Positions 17,410-26,089 of a stretch of 34,668 bases of DNA are shown here, piece after piece (the stretch's first letter is position 1; each line of letters opens with the position of its first letter). Source of the stretch: UBA7672 sp038326205 (lineage in GTDB: Bacteria > Pseudomonadota > Alphaproteobacteria > Caulobacterales > Hyphomonadaceae). A model generated the notes under the pieces. It was given only the letters and a program-made list of their open reading frames with translations. It was not told the DNA's origin and searched no databases. The translations under genes were made by a program, and so were the position numbers. The stretch is from NCBI GenBank assembly GCA_038326205.1, contig JBBQJV010000041.1, forward strand, positions 1-34,668, read 5' to 3'.

Positions 17410-18531
17410 ATGCACATGCTGGCGGCAGCGCGCGTGTTTACGGGAAGCGAGGTGCTGGAAGGCGCAACGGTTCATGTCAGTATAGGTCGCATCACAGATA
17501 TCACGCCCGGGATTCTGCCCGGCGCTGAAGTACTGGACGGCATGTTGGCGCCGGGTCTTGTCGATGTGCAGGTCAATGGCGGCGGCGGTGTCCTGTTCAA
17601 CGATGCACCAACCGTTGCAACGCTGCGAACAATGACAAGCGCGCACTCCCGACTGGGCGTCACCGGACTCATGGCGACGTTGATCTCCGACGAACGCGGA
17701 AAGATCGCCGCCGCAATCGCCGCTGTTGCGGACGGCCTCCGCGCAGGCATTCCCGGCCTGATCGGTCTTCATCTCGAAGGCCCATGGCTGTCCGAGCCGC
17801 GGCGCGGCGTGCACCCGCAACGCTTCCTGCGCGGACTTGATGCCGAAGATCTGGCCCTGCTGACGCAGGCGCGTGCCTTCCCCCTGATGGTGACAATCGC
17901 CCCCGAGCAAGCATCCCCCGACGATGTGAAGGCGCTGGTTGCAGCGGGCGTTGTCGTCAGCATCGGCCACACTGCCGCGGATCACGCTGAGATCGAATTG
18001 TTGCTGGCGGCTGGCGCAACGGGCTTCACGCATCTCTTCAACGCGATGCCCCCGCTGGAAGGCCGCAGGCCCGGACCCGTCGGTGTGGCGTTGGCATCGC
18101 CAAACGCCTGGGCCGGATTGATCCTCGATGGTATCCACGTGCACCCGATTTCTGCCCGCGCAGCGTTTGCCGCTAAGTCGGAGCGCAGGTTGATGCTTGT
18201 GTCGGATGCGATGTCGACAGTTGGGTCTGGGTCTTCGTCGATAAGCCTGTTCGGCGAGCAGATCGAAGTCCGCGATGGAGCGCTGCGGACGCCATCAGGG
18301 ACACTCGCCGGGGCGCATCTCGAACTGTCGCAAGCCGCGCGAAATGCTGTGTCCATGCTGGGCGCTTCACCCGAAGAGGCGCTGCGCATGGCGAGCCTGA
18401 CGCCGTCGGAGTTTCTTCGGGTCGGTGATCAGCGCGGACGGATATCCGTCGGTGCGCGCGCGGATCTTATCCTCGTCAGCCCCGAACTCGAGACGCGCAG
18501 GGTCTGGATAGGCGGAAACGCAATCAGCTAA
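17410..18531 (+). CDS. nagA: N-acetylglucosamine-6-phosphate deacetylase
   Basis: A 373-residue amidohydrolase that removes acetate from GlcNAc-6-P. APGLVDVQVNG (about 47-57) has Gln in place of the first HxH histidine, as in the single-metal E. coli enzyme. Metal and catalytic residues are E123 (HLEGPW), H187 (GHTAAD), H208 (THLFNAM) and D266 (VSDAM), which match E. coli NagA spacing closely. The start ATG follows the SIS gene's stop by 1 nt, so they are co-transcribed. The 3' end overlaps the converging murQ gene by 4 nt. The product feeds the SIS deaminase. Confidence 0.95.
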   Translation: MHMLAAARVFTGSEVLEGATVHVSIGRITDITPGILPGAEVLDGMLAPGLVDVQVNGGGGVLFNDAPTVATLRTMTSAHSRLGVTGLMATLISDERGKIAAAIAAVADGLRAGIPGLIGLHLEGPWLSEPRRGVHPQRFLRGLDAEDLALLTQARAFPLMVTIAPEQASPDDVKALVAAGVVVSIGHTAADHAEIELLLAAGATGFTHLFNAMPPLEGRRPGPVGVALASPNAWAGLILDGIHVHPISARAAFAAKSERRLMLVSDAMSTVGSGSSSISLFGEQIEVRDGALRTPSGTLAGAHLELSQAARNAVSMLGASPEEALRMASLTPSEFLRVGDQRGRISVGARADLILVSPELETRRVWIGGNAIS

Positions 18532-19415
18532 CCGCGTTGGGTCTCGGCCAATGCTGCTCGCAGATTGCCATTGTGTTTCGCGATCAAAGCGGCGGCCGCC
18601 TGAACACCCATGCCCATCGCGACCAGCGAGGCGACCTTGATGCTGCCATCCGCCTTGCCCAGCGCTTCCGACGCGACCTCCGCGCTGCATTCGGCGATCT
18701 TGGCCACCATCTGCTCCGCCCGCTGGCGCAATTTCGCGTTGGTGGGACGCATATCCACCATCATACCGCGATAGACATGTCCGAGTTGCGCCATGACGGC
18801 CGTCGAGAACAGGTTGAGCGCCACCTTCTGGGCCGTCCCCGCTTTCAGCCGTGTCGACCCGGCAATGGCTTCCATCCCGGTCTCGATCAGCACCGGATGT
18901 TCACTGGCTAAAAGCAGTTGCGAGCCGGCGTTGTTCGCAACGCCAATTGTAAGAGCACCACGCGCGCGCGCTGCCTTGACGGCCGCAACAGTGAACGGCG
19001 TATTGCCGCTTGCCGCGACCCCAAGCACGACGTCATTCGCGCCGACGCCAAGCTCGGCGATGCGGCGCGCGCCGTCCTCAAAAAAATCCTCGGCATTCTC
19101 GACGGCCCGCAGCAGAGCCGCTTCGCCACCCGCGATCACGAAGGCGACCCGCTCGGCCGGCCAGTTGAAAGTCGGTAGCAGTTCGGCGCCGTCCTGCACG
19201 CCGATCCGCGCGGAGGTTCCAGCACCTGCGTAGATGATGCGCCCACCGTTACGCAGCCGTTTCGCGGCAGCCTCCACGGCAGCGGATAGGTTCGCGAGCG
19301 CGGGGCCGAGCGCGGCAACCGCCGCAAGCTGGTCATCTTGAAGCGCCTTTATCTGTTCCGCTGCGGACCAAGTGTCGAGATCGAGATAGCGCTGGTTGAT
19401 GTCTTCTGTGCTCAT
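18528..19415 (-). CDS. murQ: N-acetylmuramic acid 6-phosphate etherase
   Basis: A 295-residue SIS-fold enzyme that cleaves the D-lactyl ether of MurNAc-6-P to give GlcNAc-6-P and lactate. Signatures are GAGTSARIGVQDGAELLPTF with catalytic Glu78, then GGEAALLRAVENAED, and LKAGTAQKVALNLFST with GHVYRGMMVDMRPTNAKL. The start at ATG 19415 gives the normal family N-terminus (STEDINQRYLDLD); the longer open frame to 19637 runs into the divergent kinase gene and is not used. It converges on nagA with a 4-nt overlap and is divergent from the kinase gene with a 62-bp shared promoter region. Its product is the substrate of NagA. Confidence 0.95.
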   Translation of the reverse strand: MSTEDINQRYLDLDTWSAAEQIKALQDDQLAAVAALGPALANLSAAVEAAAKRLRNGGRIIYAGAGTSARIGVQDGAELLPTFNWPAERVAFVIAGGEAALLRAVENAEDFFEDGARRIAELGVGANDVVLGVAASGNTPFTVAAVKAARARGALTIGVANNAGSQLLLASEHPVLIETGMEAIAGSTRLKAGTAQKVALNLFSTAVMAQLGHVYRGMMVDMRPTNAKLRQRAEQMVAKIAECSAEVASEALGKADGSIKVASLVAMGMGVQAAAALIAKHNGNLRAALAETQRG

Positions 19416-19477
19416 GCGCCTATCTAACTCTGTTTGGACGATATTGAATGGCAGGCGAAGCAGGATAGACAAGGGAA

Positions 19478-20347
19478 ATGACACAGGCGCTTTTCCTGGG
19501 CGTTGATGGCGGCGGAACGCGATGCCGCGCGCGGCTGGAGACGGCCGATGGTCGCGTACTGGGCCAGGGCATATCCGGTCCCGCGAGCATGCGTTTCGGA
19601 ATACAGGCGGCCAGTTCGTCCATCCTTGGCGCCGCACGCGAAGCGCTTACGCAGGCCGGACTGACCGAGGAGGCGTTGGCGCATACCTACGCGGGGATCG
19701 GACTTGCCGGCACCGGCCATATCGGAGCACGCCAAGCGCTGGAGTCTTGGCGGCATCCGTTTGCCAAGGCGTGGTTCGAGGGCGATGGATATCTTGCCTG
19801 GCTTGGCGCGTTTGGCGGCGATGAGGGTGGCATCGTGGTCTGCGGCACGGGCAGCATCGGCATCACCTACAAGGGTGCAACCATCCGCGTCGGCGGTTAC
19901 GGCTTTCCCGTTTCCGATGAAGGCAGCGGCGCCCACATAGGGCTCAACGCCATTCGCTATTCCCTGCGAACGCTGGACGGCCGGGCGATACCCACCGCAT
20001 TCGGGCAGGAGGTTCTGGCGAGCTTTTCATCTGATCCTGCTGTGGTGATCCGGTGGTCAGAGTCCGCCAGCCCAACCGATTATGCGGCCTTTGCAGCTAT
20101 CGTCATCAAGCACGCTGCTGCGGGTGAACCGGCAGCGACCAACCTGTTGCGCGATGCGGCGGTTCACATCGCGGGACTCGCGGAGGCCGTGCTGGAGCGC
20201 GGAGCTCCGCGCGTGGCGCTGGTGGGCGGACTGGTCGAATTCATCCGTCCCTACATTCCGCCCGCAACGGCCGCACGGATCACCGAACCGCAAGCCGACG
20301 CCATGGCTGGCGGGATCATGATCGCACGCTCGAACGCTGCGGAGTGA
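19478..20347 (+). CDS. BadF/BadG-type N-acetylhexosamine kinase
   Basis: A 289-residue ASKHA-fold ATPase of the BadF/BadG/BcrA/BcrD group, which includes bacterial GlcNAc and MurNAc kinases. The phosphate-1 loop is FLGVDGGGTRCRARL at the N-terminus; CGTGSIGI (phosphate-2) and GGYGFPVSDEGSGAHIGLNA follow, the latter characteristic of GlcNAc kinase-like members; the adenosine region is ALVGGLVEF. Divergent placement next to murQ suggests it phosphorylates MurNAc and/or GlcNAc to supply MurQ and NagA. Whether it accepts one or both sugars cannot be read from sequence. It ends 6 bp from the converging helicase gene. Confidence 0.85.
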   Translation: MTQALFLGVDGGGTRCRARLETADGRVLGQGISGPASMRFGIQAASSSILGAAREALTQAGLTEEALAHTYAGIGLAGTGHIGARQALESWRHPFAKAWFEGDGYLAWLGAFGGDEGGIVVCGTGSIGITYKGATIRVGGYGFPVSDEGSGAHIGLNAIRYSLRTLDGRAIPTAFGQEVLASFSSDPAVVIRWSESASPTDYAAFAAIVIKHAAAGEPAATNLLRDAAVHIAGLAEAVLERGAPRVALVGGLVEFIRPYIPPATAARITEPQADAMAGGIMIARSNAAE

Positions 20348-20353
20348 GCCGGA

Positions 20354-23300
20354 TCAGCGCGCAACGGTGCGGAGCGTTTTCTCGGTCTGCGCAAGACGAT
20401 CCACCGGTGAAGCAATGGCCGCTTCGAGCAGCAATCTTCCGTTCCGCGGCTTCAAGTCTGCGGCAGCAATAGCCTTCTTTGTCATCTCGTTGCGCGGCGT
20501 CAGCGCAATAGCGCCGGGTCCGGCATCCACGCGCGCGATGTCAGCTTCACGGGCGAGCACCCGAAGGCGCGCGATGCGCATGAGAATGGCGGACTCTTCC
20601 GGCTCCTTACCGAAGCGATCAACAAGTTCTTCCTCGAACGCGTCGAGTTCGACCTTCGTCGTCAGGCGGGCGAGACGCAAATAGAGTGACAGGCGCGTGT
20701 CCGCCTCGGGAATCCAGTCGGTAGGGATGCGGCCGCCCAATCCGACATTTATTACCGGCGTCCAGCGTTCGATAGTTTCACCGCGTGTCTCGCGCACGGC
20801 GCGCTCCAGCAGATGCTGATAGAGATCGATCCCGATCAGCTTCATGTGACCGCTTTGCGCATCTCCCACGAGGTCGCCCGCACCGCGAATGTCGAGATCG
20901 CGTGCGCTGATGGCAAAGCCTGCACCGAGACGATCGAGCGATTCCAGCGTGCGCAGGCGTTTGCGCGTCGCTTCTGTTAGGGCAACGCCCGGCTCTGTGG
21001 TCAGCAAAATATGCCCGCGCCGGTTGCCGCGCCCGACACGTCCACGCAACTGGTGAAGCTGGGCCAGACCGAAACGATCTGCGCGCCAGACGATCATAGT
21101 ATTTGCGCGCGGCACATCGAGGCCGGCCTCGATGATGTTGGTGGCGAGCAGAACGTCGCTGAGCCCGGCTGCGAACCGCACCATCGAGTCGTCGATCTCA
21201 CCGACCGGCATATCACCATGCGCCTGCAGCATTGAAAGCTCCGGCGCGAGCCGCTGGATCCGCTCCGCCAGCGGAGCTAGATCCGTGATGCGCGGAACGA
21301 CAACAAAACTCTGGCCGCCACGATCCTTCTCGCGCAGCAAAGCCGTGCGCACCTGTGAGTCCTCGAATACGCCAGCGAGCGTGCGGATAGGCTGGCGGCG
21401 CGCGGGCGGCGTTGCGATCACCGACATCTGCTTCAGGCCCAGCAAAGCGTTCTGTAGCGTGCGGGGGATTGGCGTGGCGGTGAGGCTGAGGAGATGTCCC
21501 TCCTCGGCCAGCGCCCGCAGCGTCGCCTTGTCGGCCGCGCCAAAACGCTGCTCCTCGTCGATCACCACGAGCGCGAGATTCTTGTATTCCGTTCCCTTGG
21601 CCGCCACCGCGCCTGTGCCAATGACAATGGAGATCGAGCCGTCCGCCAGTCCCGTTCGCACGCGCTTCTTCTCCGCCGCGTCGGAGAGGCGCGACAATGC
21701 CGCGACCTTTATGCCGGTTTTTTCGAAGCGCTTGCGGAACTGTTCAAGATGCTGACGCACCAGGACGGTTGTGGGCACCGCTATTACGGCCTGCTTTCCG
21801 GCCAGCGCCACGAGAGCTGCCCCGCGCAACGCAACTTCCGTCTTGCCGTAGCCGACATCACCAATCACCAGTCGATCCATCGGACGGCCTGACGCAAGAT
21901 CTTCGCGCACCGCCACGATTGCCCGCGCCTGGTCCGGCGTTTCGGAGAACGGGAAGCCGGCGGAAAATTCATCGTACGCGGCCGGGTCCGGCTCGATCTT
22001 TATGGCCTTGCGTTTCGCGTTCTCCTTCGCGAGGCGCGACATGTCGGCGGCCGTTTCCGTCATGGCCTTGTCGATCACCAGACGGCGCTTGCGCCAGCTT
22101 GTGCCGTCCAGCCCGTCGAGCGTCACCGCCGTGCGGTCAGCGCCGTATTTCCAGATGCGGTCAGCGTCTTCAACGGCGATGAGGCGCTTCGCTCCGCCCG
22201 CGTATTCCAGCTCGATTGATTCACCACCGCGATCTTCGCCCGGCGCAGATGTGCGTTTCAGTCCGGATATGACTGCGATGCCATGGTCTTCGTGGATGAC
22301 CACGTCGCCGATGCAGACGTCGCCGATTTCCAGCAGATGTTCGCCATTGTTGCCACTGGCGGCGGCCAATCCTGCATTGCTGCGCAGCACGTCTGCAGCG
22401 GAGATCACCAGCCGTTCGGCGTCGCGCCAGCCGCGCTCGAGTTGCATCTCGAGCAGCTTCACGCGATTGCCCCAACCGCGATCAATGTCGAGCCATCCGG
22501 CCGCGGGCCGCGCACCTTTGGCCGTCTCCTTGCTCAGGCGTTTGCGGACAAGCTTCAGGTCATGTTCCGAGCCCGCGACGACAACGCGAGATTTTTTCTT
22601 CAAACCATCAGCAATTTCGACATTCATCGCTCGGACGGGATTGGGATTGCCCGTGAAGCGGATCACACGCGTTCCGGCAGCGGCAGCAATGTCGATCGGG
22701 CGACGCGCTTTCACGGCGGCATCCCACACGGATTGGGTCGCGAGCTTGTGGTTCGCTGTTTCCTTCTTGCCCTGCGGACCACGCGAAGCGTCGGCGGCAA
22801 GCGCGAGGAAGCGGTCGCGTTCGGCATCAACGCCGACGTCCATCGCAAGCGAAGCGGCGGGGAAATAGTCGAACAGGGTCGAACGCTTGCCGAGGAATAC
22901 CGGCACGGCGGCCGAGCCGAACTCCACGAACGGAAGATCGCGCAAGCCGCGCTGGCTGACGCTGTCGAACTCACGGATGCGAACAATCGCCGTACCGTTC
23001 AATTCGATACGGATTGGGTTCTCGCCATCGACCGGAAAGATGTCGATCACGCGGCCGCGCATGGCGAATTCAGCTGGCTCATCGACGCGGTCATCTTCGT
23101 AATAGCCGATGCCCTTCACCGCAGCCTGGAACGCTTCGGGCTCCAGCTTGCCGCCTGTCACATAGCGCGTCAGCGGCTGGTCGAACGTGGCGGGGTCGGG
23201 CAGCATTTCGCTGGCGGCTTCGGCCGTGGTGATGAAGGCGAGGCGTGGCCGCGACTTCTGTTTCTGTGTGCGCCGCGCCTGACGCAGAGCGGCCATGCGC

Positions 23301-23554
23301 GATCCAATGTTGGCGGCTGTTGGTGGTTGCGCATCGCCGGGCAAGGCGTCGCTCGATGGAAGCAGGATGCAGACGGAATCGGGCGACGCGCCCTTCAGCG
23401 CCGCATGAATGTCACGCGCGCGATACTCGCCCGAGATGATGGCGAGAACATCGCGCTTCTCTAGCGCTTCGGCAATGCGTGCGACCGCGACGCCAACTTC
23501 ACATTCAACACGCGTTGTCACATTCGGCGCCCGAGAGGCCGGTCCATCCGCCAT
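20354..23554 (-). CDS. Mfd-like transcription-repair-coupling helicase paralogue
   Basis: A 1066-residue SF2 ATPase with Mfd layout. A UvrB-like N-terminal half (RYVTGG, then AMRGRVIDIFPVDGENPIRIEL) precedes a CarD/RNAP-interaction-like domain (GDVVIHEDHGIAVISGL, about 415-480). The RecG-type motor has GDVGYGKTE (K571), DEEQ at 666-669, TATPIPRTL, QLHQLRGRVGRG and the TRG motif (LGAGFAISARDLDIRGAGDLVGDAQSG). A TRCF C-terminal domain spans about 900-1010. It is shorter than the usual about 1150-residue Mfd, box II reads DEEQ rather than DEEH, and the N-terminal half is diverged. It may be a second Mfd-like protein rather than the housekeeping one. The start has GAGGA 9 nt upstream. Confidence 0.85.
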   Translation of the reverse strand: MADGPASRAPNVTTRVECEVGVAVARIAEALEKRDVLAIISGEYRARDIHAALKGASPDSVCILLPSSDALPGDAQPPTAANIGSRMAALRQARRTQKQKSRPRLAFITTAEAASEMLPDPATFDQPLTRYVTGGKLEPEAFQAAVKGIGYYEDDRVDEPAEFAMRGRVIDIFPVDGENPIRIELNGTAIVRIREFDSVSQRGLRDLPFVEFGSAAVPVFLGKRSTLFDYFPAASLAMDVGVDAERDRFLALAADASRGPQGKKETANHKLATQSVWDAAVKARRPIDIAAAAGTRVIRFTGNPNPVRAMNVEIADGLKKKSRVVVAGSEHDLKLVRKRLSKETAKGARPAAGWLDIDRGWGNRVKLLEMQLERGWRDAERLVISAADVLRSNAGLAAASGNNGEHLLEIGDVCIGDVVIHEDHGIAVISGLKRTSAPGEDRGGESIELEYAGGAKRLIAVEDADRIWKYGADRTAVTLDGLDGTSWRKRRLVIDKAMTETAADMSRLAKENAKRKAIKIEPDPAAYDEFSAGFPFSETPDQARAIVAVREDLASGRPMDRLVIGDVGYGKTEVALRGAALVALAGKQAVIAVPTTVLVRQHLEQFRKRFEKTGIKVAALSRLSDAAEKKRVRTGLADGSISIVIGTGAVAAKGTEYKNLALVVIDEEQRFGAADKATLRALAEEGHLLSLTATPIPRTLQNALLGLKQMSVIATPPARRQPIRTLAGVFEDSQVRTALLREKDRGGQSFVVVPRITDLAPLAERIQRLAPELSMLQAHGDMPVGEIDDSMVRFAAGLSDVLLATNIIEAGLDVPRANTMIVWRADRFGLAQLHQLRGRVGRGNRRGHILLTTEPGVALTEATRKRLRTLESLDRLGAGFAISARDLDIRGAGDLVGDAQSGHMKLIGIDLYQHLLERAVRETRGETIERWTPVINVGLGGRIPTDWIPEADTRLSLYLRLARLTTKVELDAFEEELVDRFGKEPEESAILMRIARLRVLAREADIARVDAGPGAIALTPRNEMTKKAIAAADLKPRNGRLLLEAAIASPVDRLAQTEKTLRTVAR

Positions 23555-23692
23555 ACGAAATTCCTCAAACCCACCTAGCAGCAGGTAACGCAGTTCGCGC
23601 CACCCGCAAGCAGCTTGTTCACGCTACCCCCGCCAACAAACAAGCGATGCGTATCTGACCCGTTAATGGGCCGCATGCGAAATAGTCCGCGT

Positions 23693-24916
23693 TCAGCGGC
23701 TTGTTGGCAGGTCCTTGTAGGCAACGCCTTTATCCACACGAACATCCTGTGGAAGACCCAGCACGCGTTCCGCAATGATGTTGCGCAGAATTTCATCCGT
23801 GCCACCTGCAATCCGCAGTCCCGGTGCCCACATATAGGCGTTGTGGAAGGCGCCTTGTAGTGCGGCGACGTCCGGATCTGAGATGACGCCGAAATGATCT
23901 TCCGCCTCGATGGCGGCGTTGGCGAGATCCTGCATGCGGTTGGCGTTCAACAGCTTGCCGATGGAATTCTCCGGCCCGGGCGTCTGGCCCTTCGAGAGCG
24001 CTGTCATCGTGCGATACTTGCCGAGCGTGTAGCCCTCGGCGCTGACATACCAGCCGGCCAGCTTTTCGCGGAAGGCCTGATCCTGCAGCAGCGTGCCGTT
24101 GCCGCTGGGCGAGGGCGTGTTGCGCGCTAGTTCGAGGATGTCGCGATATTCCGGCCCTGCGGATCCGCCGACGGCAAGACGCTCGTTCATCAGCGTGACC
24201 AGCGCGACATTCCAGCCATTGCCGACTTCGCCGAGGCGCTCGCTATCGGAAATGCGAACGTCGGTGAAATAGACTTCGTTGAAGTTGGAGCCGCCCGACA
24301 TCTGGTGGATGGGGCGAACCTCAACACCCGGCGCCTTCATGTTGATGACGAACATGGTGAGGCCCTTGTGCTTTTCCTTCTCGGGATTGGTGCGCACGAG
24401 GACGATACCATAGTCGGAATAGTGCGCGCCGGAGGTCCACACTTTTTGACCGTTGATGATCCAGTCGTCGCCATCGCGCACGGCTTTGGTCTTGAGACCG
24501 GCGACGTCAGAACCAGCGCTCGGCTCGGAGAACAACTGGCACCAGATTTCCTCGCCACGCAGGGCCGGGCCGACATAGCGCTTGATCCCCTCCGCCGAAT
24601 GGAAGGCAATGACGGTGGGGATGCACATGCCGAGGCCGATGCCAAACGGCGCGACCGGCGCCTGAAATTTCTGTTCCTCCTGGCCGAAGATCACCTGGAA
24701 AATTGGCGGCAATTCGCGCCCACCCACGTCCTTGCGCCATGTCAGACCGACATAGCCAGCGGCCGCCTTCTTGGCCTGATAGTCTTTTGAGGCCGGGATG
24801 CCATCGCCTTCAGTCCGCGCGGTTTGGCGCGAGGCTGGTAGCCCGAGCGTCTTCTCAAGCCAAGCGCGGGCTTCGGCGCGGAAGGCGGCTTCTTCGGAAC
24901 TGTCGTTGAAATCCAT
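23693..24916 (-). CDS. Acyl-CoA dehydrogenase, large subunit-like
   Basis: A 407-residue FAD-dependent acyl-CoA dehydrogenase. The N-terminal helical domain (MDFNDSSEEAAFRAEARAWLEK) is followed by the middle beta-domain with CQLFSEPSAGSDVAGL and WIINGQKVWTSGAHYSDYG, which binds flavin. The C-terminal domain ends in RIAGGTDEILRNIIAERVLGLP. It would make the alpha,beta-double bond in an acyl-CoA. It lies 24 bp downstream of a second, smaller acyl-CoA dehydrogenase gene; such adjacent pairs often form heterotetramers in steroid or branched side-chain degradation. It belongs to the P450/acyl-CoA-synthetase cluster. The substrate is not predictable from sequence alone. Confidence 0.92.
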   Translation of the reverse strand: MDFNDSSEEAAFRAEARAWLEKTLGLPASRQTARTEGDGIPASKDYQAKKAAAGYVGLTWRKDVGGRELPPIFQVIFGQEEQKFQAPVAPFGIGLGMCIPTVIAFHSAEGIKRYVGPALRGEEIWCQLFSEPSAGSDVAGLKTKAVRDGDDWIINGQKVWTSGAHYSDYGIVLVRTNPEKEKHKGLTMFVINMKAPGVEVRPIHQMSGGSNFNEVYFTDVRISDSERLGEVGNGWNVALVTLMNERLAVGGSAGPEYRDILELARNTPSPSGNGTLLQDQAFREKLAGWYVSAEGYTLGKYRTMTALSKGQTPGPENSIGKLLNANRMQDLANAAIEAEDHFGVISDPDVAALQGAFHNAYMWAPGLRIAGGTDEILRNIIAERVLGLPQDVRVDKGVAYKDLPTSR

Positions 24917-24940
24917 AATCGTTCTCCGCTTGCTTCTCTT

Positions 24941-26056
24941 CTAGGCCGCGTTCTTGAGTTCAAGCCGGCGCACCAGCTTTTCTTTCCACACGCCGGGTCC
25001 ACCTGCCTGCACGGCGAGCAGCTTGGCGCGACGATAGAACAGGTGGCAGTCCACCTCCCACGTGTAGCCCATGCCGCCATGCGCCTGGATGTTTTCCTTG
25101 GCCGCAAAATAGTAGGCGTCGCTCGCCGCGATACGCGCGGCGGCGGCCGCAATCGGCATCTGCGATGACTGCGTGGAGAGCGCCCATGCGCCGTAATAGG
25201 CGTTCGAGCGCGCCAGTTCGATCCCGACATACATGTCTGCCAGCTTGTGCTTGATTGCCTGGTACGAGCCGATCTGGCGCGAGAAGGCATGACGACTCTT
25301 GGCGTAGTCCACAGACATGTCGAGGCAGGCTTGCGATCCGCCAATCTGCTCGAAGGCAATCAGGATGGCGGCGCGATCGAGCACTGCCTCCGCCAGATCC
25401 CAGCCCTCGCCTGCCTTGCCGAGCCGTTCGGCGCTGGCCTTGTCGAACGTCAGCTTGGCGTGGCCGCGTGTCGGATCGAGTGTCTTCAAAACCTCGCGCT
25501 TCGCGCCAGCCTGCTTCAGGTCGACGAGCACAAGCGACAGTCCTTGCCCCTCGCGTGCCAACACAATTGCGTGGGTGGCGATGTCACCGTCAGTGACGGG
25601 GATCTTTACGCCCGTCAGCTTCGATCCATCGAATTGCGCTTCGATCGACGATGGCGATGGCGTGCCGGGACCTTCCGAAACCGCAAAGGCGCCGATCACA
25701 TCGCCAGCGACGACGCCGGGCAACACTTTGGCTTGCTGCGCAGGAGACCCGGATGTCAGCAGGGCTTCGGTGAAAAAGTAGAGCGTTGACGAGAACGGGA
25801 TGGGCGCTACAGCGCGACCGATCTCTTCGGCAAGCACGCACAGCTCAAGGCGGCCGAGACCGAGGCCTCCGTGCTCTTCCGGGATCGAGACGCCGAGCCA
25901 ACCCTGCTCCGCAACGCCCTTCCAGAGCCCTTTGTCGAACGAGACAGCATCGTCGTTCAGGACGCCGCGCACAACCTTGCGGCTGGACTTTTCATCGAGA
26001 AACTTTCGCGCCTGATCGCGCAGCATCTTCTGGTCGTCGGAGAAATCGAAATTCAC
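24941..26056 (-). CDS. Acyl-CoA dehydrogenase, small subunit-like
   Basis: A 371-residue acyl-CoA dehydrogenase-fold protein. It starts MNFDFSDDQKMLRDQARKFL and has a degenerate middle-domain loop (FAVSEGPGTPSP in place of the usual T-E-P-x-A-G-S-D). The C-terminus carries ENIQAHGGMGYTWEVDCHLFYRRAK, a hallmark of the group that pairs with a larger partner. It probably forms an alpha2beta2 enzyme with the 407-residue protein encoded next. In comparable mycobacterial pairs only one subunit has the catalytic Glu; which one has it here needs a structural alignment. It follows the acyl-CoA synthetase gene by 33 bp. Confidence 0.9.
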   Translation of the reverse strand: MNFDFSDDQKMLRDQARKFLDEKSSRKVVRGVLNDDAVSFDKGLWKGVAEQGWLGVSIPEEHGGLGLGRLELCVLAEEIGRAVAPIPFSSTLYFFTEALLTSGSPAQQAKVLPGVVAGDVIGAFAVSEGPGTPSPSSIEAQFDGSKLTGVKIPVTDGDIATHAIVLAREGQGLSLVLVDLKQAGAKREVLKTLDPTRGHAKLTFDKASAERLGKAGEGWDLAEAVLDRAAILIAFEQIGGSQACLDMSVDYAKSRHAFSRQIGSYQAIKHKLADMYVGIELARSNAYYGAWALSTQSSQMPIAAAAARIAASDAYYFAAKENIQAHGGMGYTWEVDCHLFYRRAKLLAVQAGGPGVWKEKLVRRLELKNAA

Positions 26057-26089
26057 GTGCGCCCTCCCTGGGCTTATAACTTGCGATTG

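Noticed and set aside
22283..23464. A 393-codon plus-strand open frame inside the Mfd-like gene
   Set aside because: Wholly antisense to a clear Mfd-type protein and without family features.
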